Notes under the pieces: model-generated
Databases searched by the model: none
What the model saw: only the letters and a program-made list of their open reading frames with translations
Told to the model about the DNA's origin: nothing
Program-made: the position numbers and the translations under genes
Part shown: piece by piece, positions 22,759-33,591 of the stretch
How the letters are laid out: each line of letters begins with the position of its first letter
Numbering within the stretch: the first letter of the stretch is position 1
From: Xanthostigma xanthostigma
Lineage: Eukaryota; Arthropoda; Insecta; Raphidioptera; Raphidiidae
DNA length: 64,000 bases
Direction: 5' to 3'
Assembly (NCBI GenBank): GCA_963575645.1
Contig: OY754472.1
Span: forward strand, 1,116,001-1,180,000

Positions 22759-23353
22759 CTAGTGTGACCTGTGCGAATTATTCGCACTAAATAAGTATAA
22801 TAATTATCACTTTACAAAATTATTTTTTAAATATGATTGCAGGTATTCAATTCGTTTCTAATTTTGCACACTGCTTATAACGTTCTTCTTTTTGTTGTAT
22901 TACAATATGAAGCTCAGATGACAGATCGAAGAAATATTTTACTAAAATTGTCATATAGAGGCGCAAGTAGCAAAAGCGTTGAGCTAAACCGTCAGATGGC
23001 ATCATGCAGCATTGCTGTGACGTTGTTCAGCGTTGCTCGCTGTTTCAAAATTAAAGCCGTCAGATGGCAGTATGCAGTATTGTGTCTGTTGTATTACAAT
23101 AAGAAGGTCAGATGACAGATCGAAGTGTTGACGTTGTTTCAAAATTAGAGCCGTCAGATGGCAGACGTTGTTCAGCGTTGCTGTATTTTAATTAATTTAC
23201 AAAAACAAAAGCAATAATAAATTTTTTAGTTGTCGATGTCAATAGAGCAAGCAATTATCTGTAAAATGATATATAATTTATGTGGAGAAATTGTGAGGTT
23301 TTTTCTAAAAAGGGACGCAAACATCTTTAACCTTAGCGTATTAATATATATGA
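22759..23353 (-). mobile_element. Non-autonomous Helitron E copy 3 (complete)
   Basis: Full length, 595 bp. The minus-strand start is A|TCATATATATTAATACGC. The end has the hairpin GTGCGAATAATTCGCAC, then AGGTCACA and CTAG|T (22759-22762 in complement). The 92-codon frame on the plus strand is antisense to the element and is not treated as a gene. Confidence 0.92.
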
Positions 23354-23822
23354 TTCAAGTCGGTCACCGCGAGAAATTATTCTTCATGCAGTTGGTATAA
23401 CTGTGTATATGTGTGTATGTGTATAACTCACCCCCTGGTCCCGTAGCTCATTTCCCATCAGGCCAAGAGAAGAGAAAATGAGGAAGGGGTTGGCACGGAG
23501 CTATAGTGCGTTCTTTCTGCTGGGCTCATTAAGTCTTATATCGATCTGCGTATATGAGTTCTCCACTCTCCTTTCTTCTTCTATATTATATCTCTTCTTT
23601 TTACTATGTATATTATGTAGGTATGAGATGTAGGTAGAGTCGACCGGGTACTCCCCTCTGCACCCGTTCACACGACATCCGTACATACAGTATCTTCACC
23701 TCCGACTGGAGGCAACGGCTATGGCTCATAATCATTCCCACTCAAGCTGGGTGTTTGTATCATTCATTACAGTACATTACGATTATATACTTCACGATGA
23801 ATTTGCGCTTGATATTTATTTT
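23354..23822. other. No gene recognised
   Basis: Mixed-composition sequence with short frames only and no repeat match. Confidence 0.3.
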
Positions 23823-24085
23823 TGGGAGCGTAGCGGTGAGGTCACTAGACTCACATTTGGGATGTACTGTGTTCGAATCCCGGCCGGGGCAGATGTAGCT
23901 GGGAGTTTCTCCTGCTGTCTCTCGCCAAAGAAACGGTAATTCCTGTACCCGGCCGTCTTGTTTGACGTTTTCGATGGTTTCCCTCGATAATTCCAGACAA
24001 ATATCTAGATGGTTCCTAATTCAAGGCCTTGCCAAACTCCTGTGCTCAAAATATGACTACCTTATCCTAATGTCCTAAAATTCCT
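23823..24085 (+). mobile_element. tRNA-derived SINE copy 3
   Basis: The head is GGGAGCGTAGCGGTGAGG, with B box GTTCGAATCCCGG at 23872-23884. The core CTCTCGCCAAAGAAACGG and a tail to about 24085 follow. It stands tail to tail with the next SINE. Confidence 0.85.
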
Positions 24086-24091
24086 TTATTT

Positions 24092-24420
24092 CATCTATCA
24101 CACTTCCCGTTATTTACCACATTTTTAAACTTCCACTTAAATAATAGCAATGGGCGAATGAAGGAACTTTAGGACATTAAAATGAGGCAGGCTAATTTTG
24201 ATAGATAATCGGCCATGACCTTGAATAAGGAACCATCTCGATATTTATCTGGAATTATTGAAGGAAACCATGTACAACCTCAACAAGATTGCCGGATTAG
24301 GAATAACCATTTCTCGGCAAGAGGCAGCAGGAAAAAGTTCCCAGTCACATCAGCCCCCGCCGGGATTCGAACCCGGTACCTCCCGAATGCGAGTCTAGTG
24401 CCCCCACCACTACGCTTTTA
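24092..24420 (-). mobile_element. tRNA-derived SINE copy 4
   Basis: The minus-strand head at about 24420 has GGGTTCGAATCCCGG. The 3' domain ATTCGCCCATTGCTATT runs down to about 24092. It includes the same extended tail as copy 1. Confidence 0.85.
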
Positions 24421-24862
24421 GACCAGACGTGACGAAACCAATTTTGAAATTGGGTATATAAAGAATATCCGATAATTACTCTATATCTAGTATGAACAGT
24501 ACATTGTTAGGATATTGTAATATACGGGTTTTGTGAGGAGGGTGACTGAGAAATGGTTAGACGTCAAACTTATAAATGATAAGGATTTCTTACATTAACA
24601 GACGCACACTGTGCGTGAAACGGGGATTGCCAGCTGCGGATGTACAGATATGTGTAATTTATTAGATTCGATAACAAAACTTGATGTAGAATTATACCTT
24701 CTTTATGTCTGTCTCTCTCAGTGACGTACTGCAAAAGACTCCAGCCTTTTAAAGGGGCCCTATAAAAAACAATTATCTTGTGAGACACCGTCGCAAATAT
24801 GCGGGGTCCGCTCTTGGCACGTCAACAAATTTTTGACAATAAATCGAACTAAAAAGTGGAAA
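24421..24862. other. No gene recognised
   Basis: No family match. The GAAACGGGGATTGCCAGC region encodes only a short frame without a domain. Confidence 0.3.
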
Positions 24863-25146
24863 ATAAATATAGTTTAAAAAAAACTAAAAAACACGCTTTA
24901 TATCGAACTAAAAAATAAAAAATATTTTTTTTAAAATAAGCTTAAGACAATAATGAATAAAAAATACAAGTATTATTGTGAAAAAAGCGTGGGGCGCTCG
25001 ATGTACGAAAATGTGGAACAAAGCGCCCCACGCTTACTTGTATTTTTTATTCATTATTGTTTTAAGCTTATTTTAAAAAAAATATTTTTTACTTTTTAGT
25101 TCGATATAAAGCGTGTTTTTTAGTTTTTTTTAAACTATATTTATTA
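24863..25146. mobile_element. Foldback element with GCGTGGGGCGCT centre
   Basis: Arms of about 130 bp (24863-24996 and 25020-25146) are inverted, sharing AACACGCTTTATATCGAACT and AATAAGCTTAAGACAATAAT. The innermost stem AAGCGTGGGGCGCT pairs across a 23-base loop. A diverged relative is seen near 35800-35935. Confidence 0.85.
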
Positions 25147-25164
25147 TATACAAACTAGTGGCCC

Positions 25165-26058
25165 GGTACCGTCTTTGTAACCTTCTAAAACCTCTATATA
25201 AGCGAGAAACAAAAACCTCTATAAGAGAAAGACGTTTTTCACTCGCTATAACTGAGACTACTACTTGCCTGTACCTCTCTAAGCGATAGTCGAACGTATT
25301 GTTACAAAACTGTTCTTTTTCGTGGTGGAAATTATTTACTTACAATAATAAATGTTTAACAAAACACACAAACGAAAGGGTTCTTCTTTAACTTAACAGA
25401 AATAATAACGTTAACAGAAATAAAATAACGAAATTTCCAAATAATAAAGTAAAAGACTAAGTAACAGAGAATATATAGTCACTAAATTATGTACACAAAC
25501 TATTTACAAGACACTTGTCTATTAACTATATTTACACGACTATTTACAAAAAGTTATTTATGTAAAACCAGATTTATATAACTGAACTCAATGATTTATA
25601 TCACAACGCACTGACACTGTATAAACACATGGACGCCTTACGAACAACTGACTAGCTGACTGCGTGCGCCAGCGATCCGCTCGCATTTTATAGCTTCGAT
25701 CCAGCCTGATAGAATCTTCTAGAAGAACCTTTCTTTCTTCTCCAGGAAATTCCAAGAAGGTCGGGTTTTTACTTGGCTACCTGTTTTCCTTTGTTGTTGT
25801 TGCTGGAAGATTCGACAGAACTCATAGTCGTCCCAGCAGGGGGCACGCAACGGTATTAATAGTTCGACGAAATTTAAGAATGAGTCATAAATAGCTGAAC
25901 TAACTAACATTGTTTTTGTATAATATTTATAGACCTCTATAAGTGAGAAAGGCCATTCCTGCACCTCTATAAGCTAGAAACTCGGGTTTGCAAAAAAACT
26001 CCATAAACGAAAAAGAGATCGCGGCACGTTGAACTCTTGCTTATCCAGGTTCGACTGT
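25165..26058. mobile_element. Pogo-like element F copy 3, split by a solo LTR
   Basis: The left part (25165-25299) matches 9180-9320. The right part (25857-26058) ends CAGGTTCGACTG|TA, the inverted complement of the TA|CAGTCGAACCTG start at 9111. This gives the family both TIRs and TA flanks. The body is a series of CTCTATAAGYGAGAAAC subrepeats. Confidence 0.65.
25300..25852 (-). mobile_element. Solo LTR (minus strand)
   Basis: A 553-bp LTR starts TGTTACAAAACTG on the plus strand and ends CACGCAACG; the expected final A is G. The flanks are GTAT (25296-25299) and GTAT (25853-25856). The uninterrupted sequence CGAACGTATTAATAG at 9305-9320 shows a single GTAT, confirming a 4-bp duplication. 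No internal gag/pol is present, so this is a solo LTR left by recombination. Related LTRs are at 46710 and 48780. Confidence 0.9.
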
Positions 26059-26534
26059 ATATAATATAAAAAAAAGTAAACAAAAACAATGGAGAAAGGT
26101 TGCACCAATAATTATTTAAAATTACATTTTGTCATATACAGTGGTTATATACCTAATTACTTCTGCATAAAAATCGCAATGTAAAAAAATCAATTAAATG
26201 CAACATGATTCGAGTGGTCAGTAATTATTCGAGCGTTGTTTGGTTGACTATATGTATGTGCGACCCGTCGTTCGAAAGAATGTTACGTGATTCCGCTGAT
26301 TTCAATAAGCCTACTCACTTCTGCATCTGTATGTATAATTTCTCAAGGAAACAAGTTTATTATCGTCAAAAAATGAGTGTATTCGCTGAGCGCCGCCCAC
26401 AATTTTCTATGCTCTTATAACAATGTGTCAAGTGAACATTTTTCAAATAACTGTAAAGACTGTAACGACACATTTAATTATCGAAATTTTTATACCCAGT
26501 TAAGGCGATATATAGAAAAAAAATATATTGAGTA
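26059..26534. other. No gene recognised
   Basis: Two overlapping 70-codon frames have no recognisable domain. Confidence 0.3.
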
Positions 26535-26536
26535 TA

Positions 26537-27130
26537 GGGTAGGACGGGGGAATGGCGTTCACTTAAAGAAAACATGGTGTATTTTTTAAATTATTTATTA
26601 TAATTCAAAATTGAGAAGAATAACAAAGTCTTTAATTATCGAGTAATCAACAATTTAACAACAAAAGCATATATCTTTCACCTACTAATAGTAGGAAAAC
26701 ATTATTAAAAAAACACGTTTGAGCGGCATTGCCCCTGACTTTGGGTAATGCCGCTCAGGGTCTCATAAAGTAGTGTCCCCAATCCAATCCGGCTGTTTTA
26801 CTGCTTTGATCATAATTGTTTTTGATATTGTTGCGCTCAGCAAATTTATAAACAAGTTTACGCAAATCTGCAACACTGAGTCCATAGTATAGCGAGCCCA
26901 GCAACTTAACTTGTTCAGCACCTAATTAAAAATTAGATCAGCGCGGCCGCAAACAAAGAAACGCTCTTCACGGTCGCATGACGCGAGCTGACTGTCCGTT
27001 TGCATCGCTGTCTATTAGAGGCCCCCTCCCCTCGCGCTTCACGCGACGTGACGTGTCGCTACGTTTCTTTTTGACAGAGTTACAGAGGTGAGCGCCATTA
27101 CCCAGTGAGCGCCATTCCCCCTCCCTCCCC
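26537..27130. mobile_element. TA-flanked TIR MITE with GC-rich ends
   Basis: The inverted ends GGGTAGGACGGGGGAATGGC and GCCATTCCCCCTCCCTCCCC are flanked by TA (26535-26536 and 27131-27132), consistent with a Tc1/mariner-type insertion. An internal hairpin lies at 26721-26756 (GAGCGGCATT/AATGCCGCTC), and GCGCCATTACCCAGTGAGCG repeats the terminal phrase. There is no transposase. Confidence 0.65.
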
Positions 27131-27148
27131 TAATTATTATACAGAATG

Positions 27149-27453
27149 ATAGAGTTTTGGAAAGAATTCCGTGGCATAAGGATCGAAAATGAACCAATAC
27201 TGAGATTTTTTTAAACTTGCATTTAATACTAACGTTTCGATACGTTTTGTATTATCTTCAGAGTGTTCTGTAATTATATTTTCTTACTCTGAAGATGATA
27301 CAAAACGTATCGAAACGTTAGTATTAAATGCAAGTTTAAAAAATTCAGTATTGCTTCATTTTCGATCCTTATGCTACGGAATTCTTTCCAAAACTCTATC
27401 ATTAACTTCAATGGATCACAGTTACTCTATTTATTGAATAGAGTCAAATTCAC
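27149..27453. mobile_element. Palindromic hammerhead-like element, family B copy 1
   Basis: A 305-bp element is flanked by an exact 13-bp duplication, ATTATACAGAATG (27136-27148 and 27454-27466). The arms start AAAGAATTCCGTGGCATAAG and end in the complement. Each arm holds CTGAAGATGATAC, AAAAC and GTATCGAAACG. It is followed by an asymmetric end, TTATTGAATAGAGTCAAATT. There is no coding frame. Family B is also present at 51196-51489. Confidence 0.85.
27289..27315 (+). other. Hammerhead-ribozyme-like core in family B
   Basis: CTGAAGA (27289-27295), one T, stem GATAC/GTATC around AAAAC, then GAAA (27312-27315). The mirror copy lies on the minus strand at about 27232-27261. The extra base before stem II and the lack of an obvious stem I leave activity open. 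Confidence 0.45.
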
Positions 27454-27466
27454 ATTATACAGAATG

Positions 27467-29364
27467 TTTTTTAAGTTGATTTTTTTTTTAACAGCGTGTA
27501 GAAATAAAATAGACTAAAGTAACTTTTTTATCAAAACTCAAAAATAAGAGAGAAACAGCCGTTCAAAGTTTATATAAATTTTATTTAATTAATTCTAAAA
27601 AAATTTTTCACACTCGCGAAGAAAGCTTGCTCTGCAGATTCGATGCGCGCGCAGTGATAAAACGGTACTAAAAGTGCGTGTTTATTGTCTCTGAACAGAG
27701 CACACACTATGGCATAGTGTTTTGTTTGCTGGCGTTTGTTCAAGTCGCCCACGTGACAATATATACTGCTTCCTGATTGGTTCTTGCTCATACCTAGCAA
27801 GAAAATAACTCCTTATCTAATTTTTTGAGCTAGCAGGCGAGCCGCAGTGACGTAGTTTGCCGGCCAGCAGAAGTCCCAGCAGTGTTTCTGGCCTCGTGTG
27901 CAGCGGCCTTAAGTTTCGCGATATCTGCACAGCTTCCTTAATTGCATGATATGTGATGATGAACCGCGGTCCGCGGTGAGAATGCATCGTGTGCAACGCG
28001 TATTGTTTTGGTAGTCGCCGCGAGAGGCGGGCACTGCACTACGTGCTTCAATGACTTGTACGTGAATACGCGAGTGTCCGAAACATCTGCATACCCCATA
28101 TACGTGGATATCTGCGACCGCTGTGCATAATGGTTCATGTTAAATTTTATCATTCCAACTCCACAAGTGGGTGAATAGGTCAATATTGACTTTACAAAAT
28201 TTTATAATTTTTTTTTTGAGGTCCCCGAATCCAAAAAAACATGTTTCTGGAAAAAGTTCGTGTGTCTTTATTTATTCAAACAGGCCAAGGCCTAATTATC
28301 GTTAAATTATGGTCGAAGAAGACAGTCGAAAGCTAAATATGATTTCCAATCTCAAACAAATGATAGTTTTCTACTAAATGCCCCCCCCACGATTTTATTT
28401 TAGTTCAATCAAAGCCCCCTACGGTGACTCATAATTATTTTCTAGTTTTTAGTAGATACATCATCAACTGTACAATAAAACCGTTTAACTTAAAAAAAAG
28501 GTTTTTTACTTATTTTATTTTTTAAGTTTATAGTGTGCTTTATTAAAAGTGCGAAAGCCGAACCGGTCAGCTAATTATTATACTGTTCTATTGTAATCGG
28601 AACTACGCACACGTTTGCAAAATTTCAACTCAATCGGATAACGAGTAGTAGTTGAAAAGGTAGAAAGTATTTGGGACAATGGGAAAAGTTTGAAAAAACC
28701 CATATCATCTATAGTTATAGATTTTTCTATATTGTCATATATGAAAATGTAGATAATTTTATTGCAAACACGTGGAACACATTATATGTAGGTAACCATG
28801 GCAACGAATAAATATATTTAACACATAAATAAATACACTAAAATTAACAACATTATTTTTTTATTGAAAATAGCTGTGCCATGAAATTGAATGGCAACCA
28901 AATCAATTTTTCTTTATTAATACATCACATTATCAAAATTCAAATTTAATTAAAAAGTTCGACGGATGAAGATCGAGCCAACGTCGGGATCTTAGACTAT
29001 AAATAAAACCGTTTAAAAAAATATATAGCATGCATCTGTACCTCCACCATTTATGTACCCGTACTCCCACCACATTTCCCGATATTTCGTAAAGTGAAAA
29101 ATGCATGAGGTTAATACCTGAAGTGTTTTGCATTGAATATGAAGAAGAATTAATAATCAAATAAAAATGCAATACGCGTATTTCATAACTAAGTAATTGA
29201 CACGCGGTCTATTAACCTTATTTTTTATACCTAATGTTTTTTAAATTACGAAATCGCGGTGTTCTATTTTCATAGAAGTATTGAGAATAGTTTACAACAA
29301 AATTAAAGTCTCAGGACGAAAAAAAGATTTGATTGAAATCAGGCATAATTATTTTATAGCGTTA
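27467..29364. other. No gene; scattered repeat fragments
   Basis: A P-family fragment (CATTCCAACTCCACAAGTGG and GAGGTCCCCGAATCC) lies at about 28145-28265. A segment near 28320-28500 (CGATTTTATTTTAGTTCAATC) matches, in reverse, about 35810-35950. ATTTCAACTCAATCGGATAA near 28622 is a phrase common in insect transposon DNA. The rest has no recognised feature. Confidence 0.4.
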
Positions 29365-29782
29365 CTAGTGGTCCGTCCCGGTTTCACGCGGGTGCGATAG
29401 ATATAATTCTGCAAAATGTATTTCGTTTGCGGCCCGGCGTCTGAACTAAGAGCCCTGAGCAAATTCTACCAGATTTGCTTCTGAGCTAATAGCGTTGAGC
29501 GAATACTAACAGATGTCGCTATTTGATACTAAAACAGATTTTTTTGTCTGCTTCTGAACTAATAGCTTTGAGTAAATTCTATCAGATGTCGTTACGTGTT
29601 AATAAAACAGTTTTTTTTTAGAAAATAGCGTAATTTTGTACAAAATATTTAATAAAAACTATCCTATAGCGTAAGTTGCGCCTAGCAAGGCACATTTACC
29701 AAATTTAATTGAAATTGGTTCAGTGGCTTCGGACATTAGCGCGGCCAAAATTGTGACGCGAGAATTTTATATATTATATAGA
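29365..29782 (-). mobile_element. Non-autonomous Helitron, CCCG-hairpin type
   Basis: The minus-strand start is A|TCTATATAATATATAAAATT. The 3' end has the stem CCCG/CGGG around CGTGAAAC, then ACGGACCA and CTAG|T (29365-29368). Inside are three diverged repeats of CTGAACTAATAGC...ATTCTATCAGATG. No protein is present. Confidence 0.88.
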
Positions 29783-29785
29783 TAT

Positions 29786-29999
29786 TCAAATGTTTGTACT
29801 AATATTATAAAGAGGTAAAGTTTGGATGTAGGAGGTAATCTCCGAAACTACTTATCCGATTTCAAAATTTTTTCACTAATATTTAGAAGGGACCTTCAGG
29901 ATGGATGTAGGCTATATACTATCGCGTTAAAATAATTCTGCAACGTAATAAAAAACGGTGCCAATCTACAAATTCGGGGCGAAGCACCGGGGCTGCTAT
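29786..29999 (+). mobile_element. Short Helitron next to the previous one
   Basis: TACTAATATTATAAAGAGGT and GGTAATCTCCGAAACTACTT are a standard lepidopteran Helitron 5' region. The 3' end CGGGGCGAAGCACCGGGGCTG ends CTAT, a degraded CTAG. It is only about 210 bp long. Confidence 0.75.
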
Positions 30000-30368
30000 T
30001 ATTGTATAAGTAGAATAAGTTGAATTTGTTGTAACAAATCAACTTCCTGAAACAAGCGATTACAGGTAGGTCGCGAAATTAACAATAATGCACATTCCCC
30101 AGTTCTATATTATATGCAGTCGTTAGGCTCAGTTGCTTGAAACATTATCCAGATAGGTAACTATAGGTAGGTAAGTATTAATGTAGGTATGGTTATGTTT
30201 CGAGTGCTTTAACAATGCGTTATTCAGAGATGCATCTGTGTAGGTAGAAGACATTTTTATTGTGAATATAATTTTTATGCAACTCTATCATTAAACTGCA
30301 CATGGATATTATTGCAGGGGTGTTCAAACTTCACATACGTGTCAGTCCGATTGTCGGTGTCATTATTA
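30000..30368. other. No gene recognised
   Basis: Contains GTAGGTA-type runs near 30065 and 30165. No family was recognised. Confidence 0.3.
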
Positions 30369-31002
30369 TCATATATATTAATACGCTAAGGTTAAAGATG
30401 TTTGCCTCCCTTTTTGGAAAAAACCTCACAATTTCTCCACATAAATTATATATCATTTTACAGATAATTGCTTGCTCTACTGACATCGACAACTAAAAAA
30501 TTTATTATTGCTTTTGTTTTTGTAAATTAATTAAAATACAGCAACGCTGAACAACGTCTGCCATCTGACGGTTTTAATTTTGAAACAACGTCTAAACTTC
30601 GATCTGTCATCTGACCTTCATATTGTAATACAACAGACACAATACTGCATACTGTCATCTGACCTTCATATTGTAATACAACAGACACAATACTGCATAC
30701 TGCCATCTGACGGTTTTAATTTTGAAACAGCGAGCAACGCTGAACAACGTTACAGCAATGCTGCATGATGCCATCTGACGGCTTAGCTCAACGCTTTTGC
30801 TACTTGCGCCTCTATATGACAATTTTAGTAAAATATTTCTTCGATCTGTCATCTGAGCTTCATATTGTAATACAACAAAAAGAAGAACGTGCAAAATTAG
30901 AAACGAATTGAATACCTGCAATCATATTTAAAAAATAATTTTGTAAAGCGATAATAATTATTATACTTATTTAGTGTGAATAATTCGCACAGATCACACT
31001 AG
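30369..31002 (+). mobile_element. Non-autonomous Helitron E copy 4 (complete, 634 bp)
   Basis: The start is A|TCATATATATTAATACGC and the end is the hairpin GTGTGAATAATTCGCAC, then AGATCACA and CTAG|T. About 40 bp longer than copy 3 because the CATCTGACCTTCATATTG segment is duplicated (about 30610-30680). Confidence 0.92.
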
Positions 31003-31149
31003 TTAATAATTATATCAGTTTTACTTCTGTAGTGTGTAGTGAATACGCAGTCTCTTTCTTTTCTAGAATAAATGCAAAAGAGAATAAAGAAATCAATATT
31101 TTAATTTATTATCTGAAACAGCTAAACGCAGGATTCGTCAATTAAGTAC
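31003..31149. other. Spacer
   Basis: Short AT-rich stretch with nothing recognised. Confidence 0.3.
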
Positions 31150-31780
31150 AATAAAAAAAATTCCAGCCAATTGGGCGAAGGGATCATTCCAACTTAAAAA
31201 ATTTTGATGTAGTAGGTATACTAAAGAAAATAAATTTTCTGATATCGTGTAAGGTGACGGGGGTAATGGCTAGTATTCAATATGATGTTTGCTATTAGTT
31301 GCCATGGTTACCTACATGATATGTTCCACGTCATGTAAAAATTAATCAAAGCATGCTTAACTAGTTTATTTCTGACAGATCTAAAAACAGAAGAACAGCT
31401 GATTTTTTTTTATTTTTAAAACATTTCTGAAACTATAAGGTTTAGAAAAACATTTTTTTTCTTGAAAAAAGTAATGAAAAGTATATACTATTATTATATA
31501 AAAAAAACACTGTTATAGCATCTCTTCTGTTCATGCGCCGATTTTCCCCAAAAACAATAGGGCATTTTTTATTTTCATACCAAACATCCTCCCAAAATTT
31601 GGTTTCAATCCCTTCATTTGTTTGACCTGTATCGTGCTCACAGACAAACAGACGCACAGAGTTTTTCCCAAAAATATGTTTTTTGGATTCGGGGGACCTC
31701 AAAACGAAAAGATGTAAAATTTTGAAAAAAAACTACTTAGTACCATTCCCCACTTGTGGGTTGGAATGGTAAAAATGCGT
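31150..31780 (-). repeat. Interspersed repeat P copy 2 (longest)
   Basis: Begins with CCAGCCAATTGGGCGA and ends with a hairpin, TACCATTCC/GGAATGGTA, around CCACTTGTGGGTT (about 31740-31772). On the minus strand it contains GAGGTCCCCCGAATCCAAAA, GACAGACAAACAG-like and ATTGAAACCAAATTTTGG phrases that are shared with 28.2 kb and 49.8-50.6 kb. No function or class is assigned. Confidence 0.55.
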
Positions 31781-32189
31781 CAGGTAAATTCATTAGCAGA
31801 ATATAAATAAGCTAATTAACAGTGACATAAGCCCTCTTTAAAGTTTGTCAGTCCTATTTTAAATGCATTCGGTTTGTTTTCGTAACATTCTTGTGATGTG
31901 TTGGACATGCCTATTGTAGTGCGCGTTATGTGGGTGGTGTAGATCGGCGGAGTGCAGGGAAAGCGGCACAATGCACATCGATATATGATATTATTAAGAG
32001 AATAATACCTACGCTGTATATATCAGTCCTTCTGCAGCAGTCAACACTCCTGGACCTTAAGTAATAATAATACAGATCTATGCAAGCAACGCAGGTATAT
32101 CTGTGACTTCAAAACAAAGCAGCATATGTCGAATTTTTTATAGTTTCTTATCTTATCTTCAAACAAACAATTAGCTTTTAAATTTAGTG
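31781..32189. other. No gene recognised
   Basis: No coding signal or repeat match. Confidence 0.3.
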
Positions 32190-32500
32190 TATATTTTTTT
32201 TAAACAAGCACGATATTCGAGCGCGTAGGCTTTCACGATCGCCGTTGTTCCAAATCTTCTTATTTTCCGGGCTTGTAGGCCGTGGTCCATTGGTATTTCT
32301 ATCTGACGTTTCGTCTATAATTGCAGTAGACATTATCAATGGCGATGTGTGACATTGAGTCGACGGGTTCGTAATACAAACTACGACCGAGCAGATAACA
32401 GTAACACGCTGAGCATAAAAGAAGAGAGAACACCAGTCGTCAACACACTTGCCTCTGAGCGGCCTAGAAGGACACTTCGCTCGCTGCCACTTCGTATTTG
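32190..32500. pseudogene. Retroelement-like fragment Y copy 3, rearranged
   Basis: The plus strand (32370-32480) reads NYDRADNSNTLSIKEERTP, as in the fragments at 6.1 and 21.8 kb. Upstream, the minus strand (32190-32320) reads DETSDRNTNGPRPTSPENKK. In the other fragments the GACGAAACGTCAG block lies downstream of the peptide on the same strand, whereas here it is inverted and upstream. This could be an inverted flank of a Penelope-like element or a rearrangement. Confidence 0.4.
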
Positions 32501-32504
32501 GTAT

Positions 32505-32706
32505 ATATGTCACCGTAAAATTGTAAATACCGTTAGGTTGTAATCTGTCTCGCGAGATTGTGAACTGTCGAAAGATTGTGAACCTCAACGTACTGCTTAC
32601 AATTTAATGTATTATTATTACGTTGAGGTTCACAATCTTTCGACAGTTCACAATCTCGCGAGACAGATTACAACCTAACGGTATTTACAATTTTACGGTG
32701 ACATAT
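32505..32706. repeat. Perfect 88-bp inverted repeat with 26-base loop
   Basis: Arms 32505-32592 and 32619-32706 are identical as reverse complements, with no mismatch found by eye over 88 bp. Each contains the small palindrome TCTCGCGAGA. Both arms encode the same peptide start (MRFTIFRQFTISR), an effect of the symmetry and not evidence of a gene. Confidence 0.93.
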
Positions 32707-32744
32707 TATATAATATTTACAACTGACCGCAATAATCACAAATT

Positions 32745-32945
32745 ACAACGCTTATTGTCTGAGCTAAACATATTAAAGATAATTCAAACAAACAAGAACG
32801 AATTTCTTAGAATCTTCGGTACGCATGACGCCGACAACAAGGCAACAAAACAACAAACACGTACTGTTTATTGCTTAACGATGACGTGTTTTTGTCGTTA
32901 TTTAGAGTGTATGAGCAACAAGGTAAACCGACTGGAGTAACTTCG
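32745..32945 (-). mobile_element. Pogo-like element G fragment
   Basis: Reads in reverse the interior of 5156-5510: CATGACGCCGACAACAAGGC, AACAGTACGTGTTTG in complement, and TTATTTAGAGTGTATGAGCA. No termini are present. Confidence 0.5.
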
Positions 32946-33591
32946 ACTTTTTAAGCAGTTTGTTGTAATATCGAGTGACGTAAGTGATTTTGTAATGTGA
33001 CCGCAGATATACGTACTCTATAATGCACAGTATATAAATGCGTACAATATAATATGTATATGAATTATATATCATTCCACAGTTAGCCTTATAATTTTGT
33101 ATGGCGAAAGTAATGAATTTCCAACAGTTTCTACGTGATTTATATTTACTGTATTTGCAACAATGGTTTGCCGTCATTGCTATAGCATTATAAAGACGAC
33201 CGGCCAGACAAATGAAATTGAAAGGAAGTTTTAAATAATTCTCTAATGACCGGAACTTTGCTTTATATATTTTATATTTACCGCGCGTTCTTCTCGGCTA
33301 CGAAAAGGACAACTGTATTACCGACTCGTTTGCAAGTAGGGTGAAACTATATCCTATTGGCTGTTCCACTTTTATATGTCACTGAATCAAACCTTTACAG
33401 TAACCAATTCCTGAAAACACGAGCGTTATACGTAATAATGTTGAGAGGAGCATTTTTAATGTCAAAATGGCAATTTTTTAGTAATTTTTTTACAGACTTT
33501 TTAATAATTTCTGTACCATTAAAACAAAAATTACAGGTTATAATTCTAACTTTGTAATTAACATGAATAAAGTTAAGTTTGATTTTGTTTT
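32946..33591. other. No gene recognised
   Basis: AT-rich, with only short frames (66-91 codons) that have no domain. Confidence 0.3.

Noticed and set aside
22837..23115. Conserved small gene family MQVFNSFLIL...
   Set aside because: Each member lies antisense inside a Helitron E copy; similarity extends over the non-coding DNA, so the repeat explains it. Kept only as a low-interest test.
25154..25170. Helitron end at CTAGTGGCCCGG
   Set aside because: Only about 12 bp match a Helitron terminus and no hairpin follows; it may be chance at a repeat junction.
32184..32940. Two paralogous proteins starting MRFTIFRQFTISR
   Set aside because: The identical starts come from the two arms of the perfect 88-bp inverted repeat.
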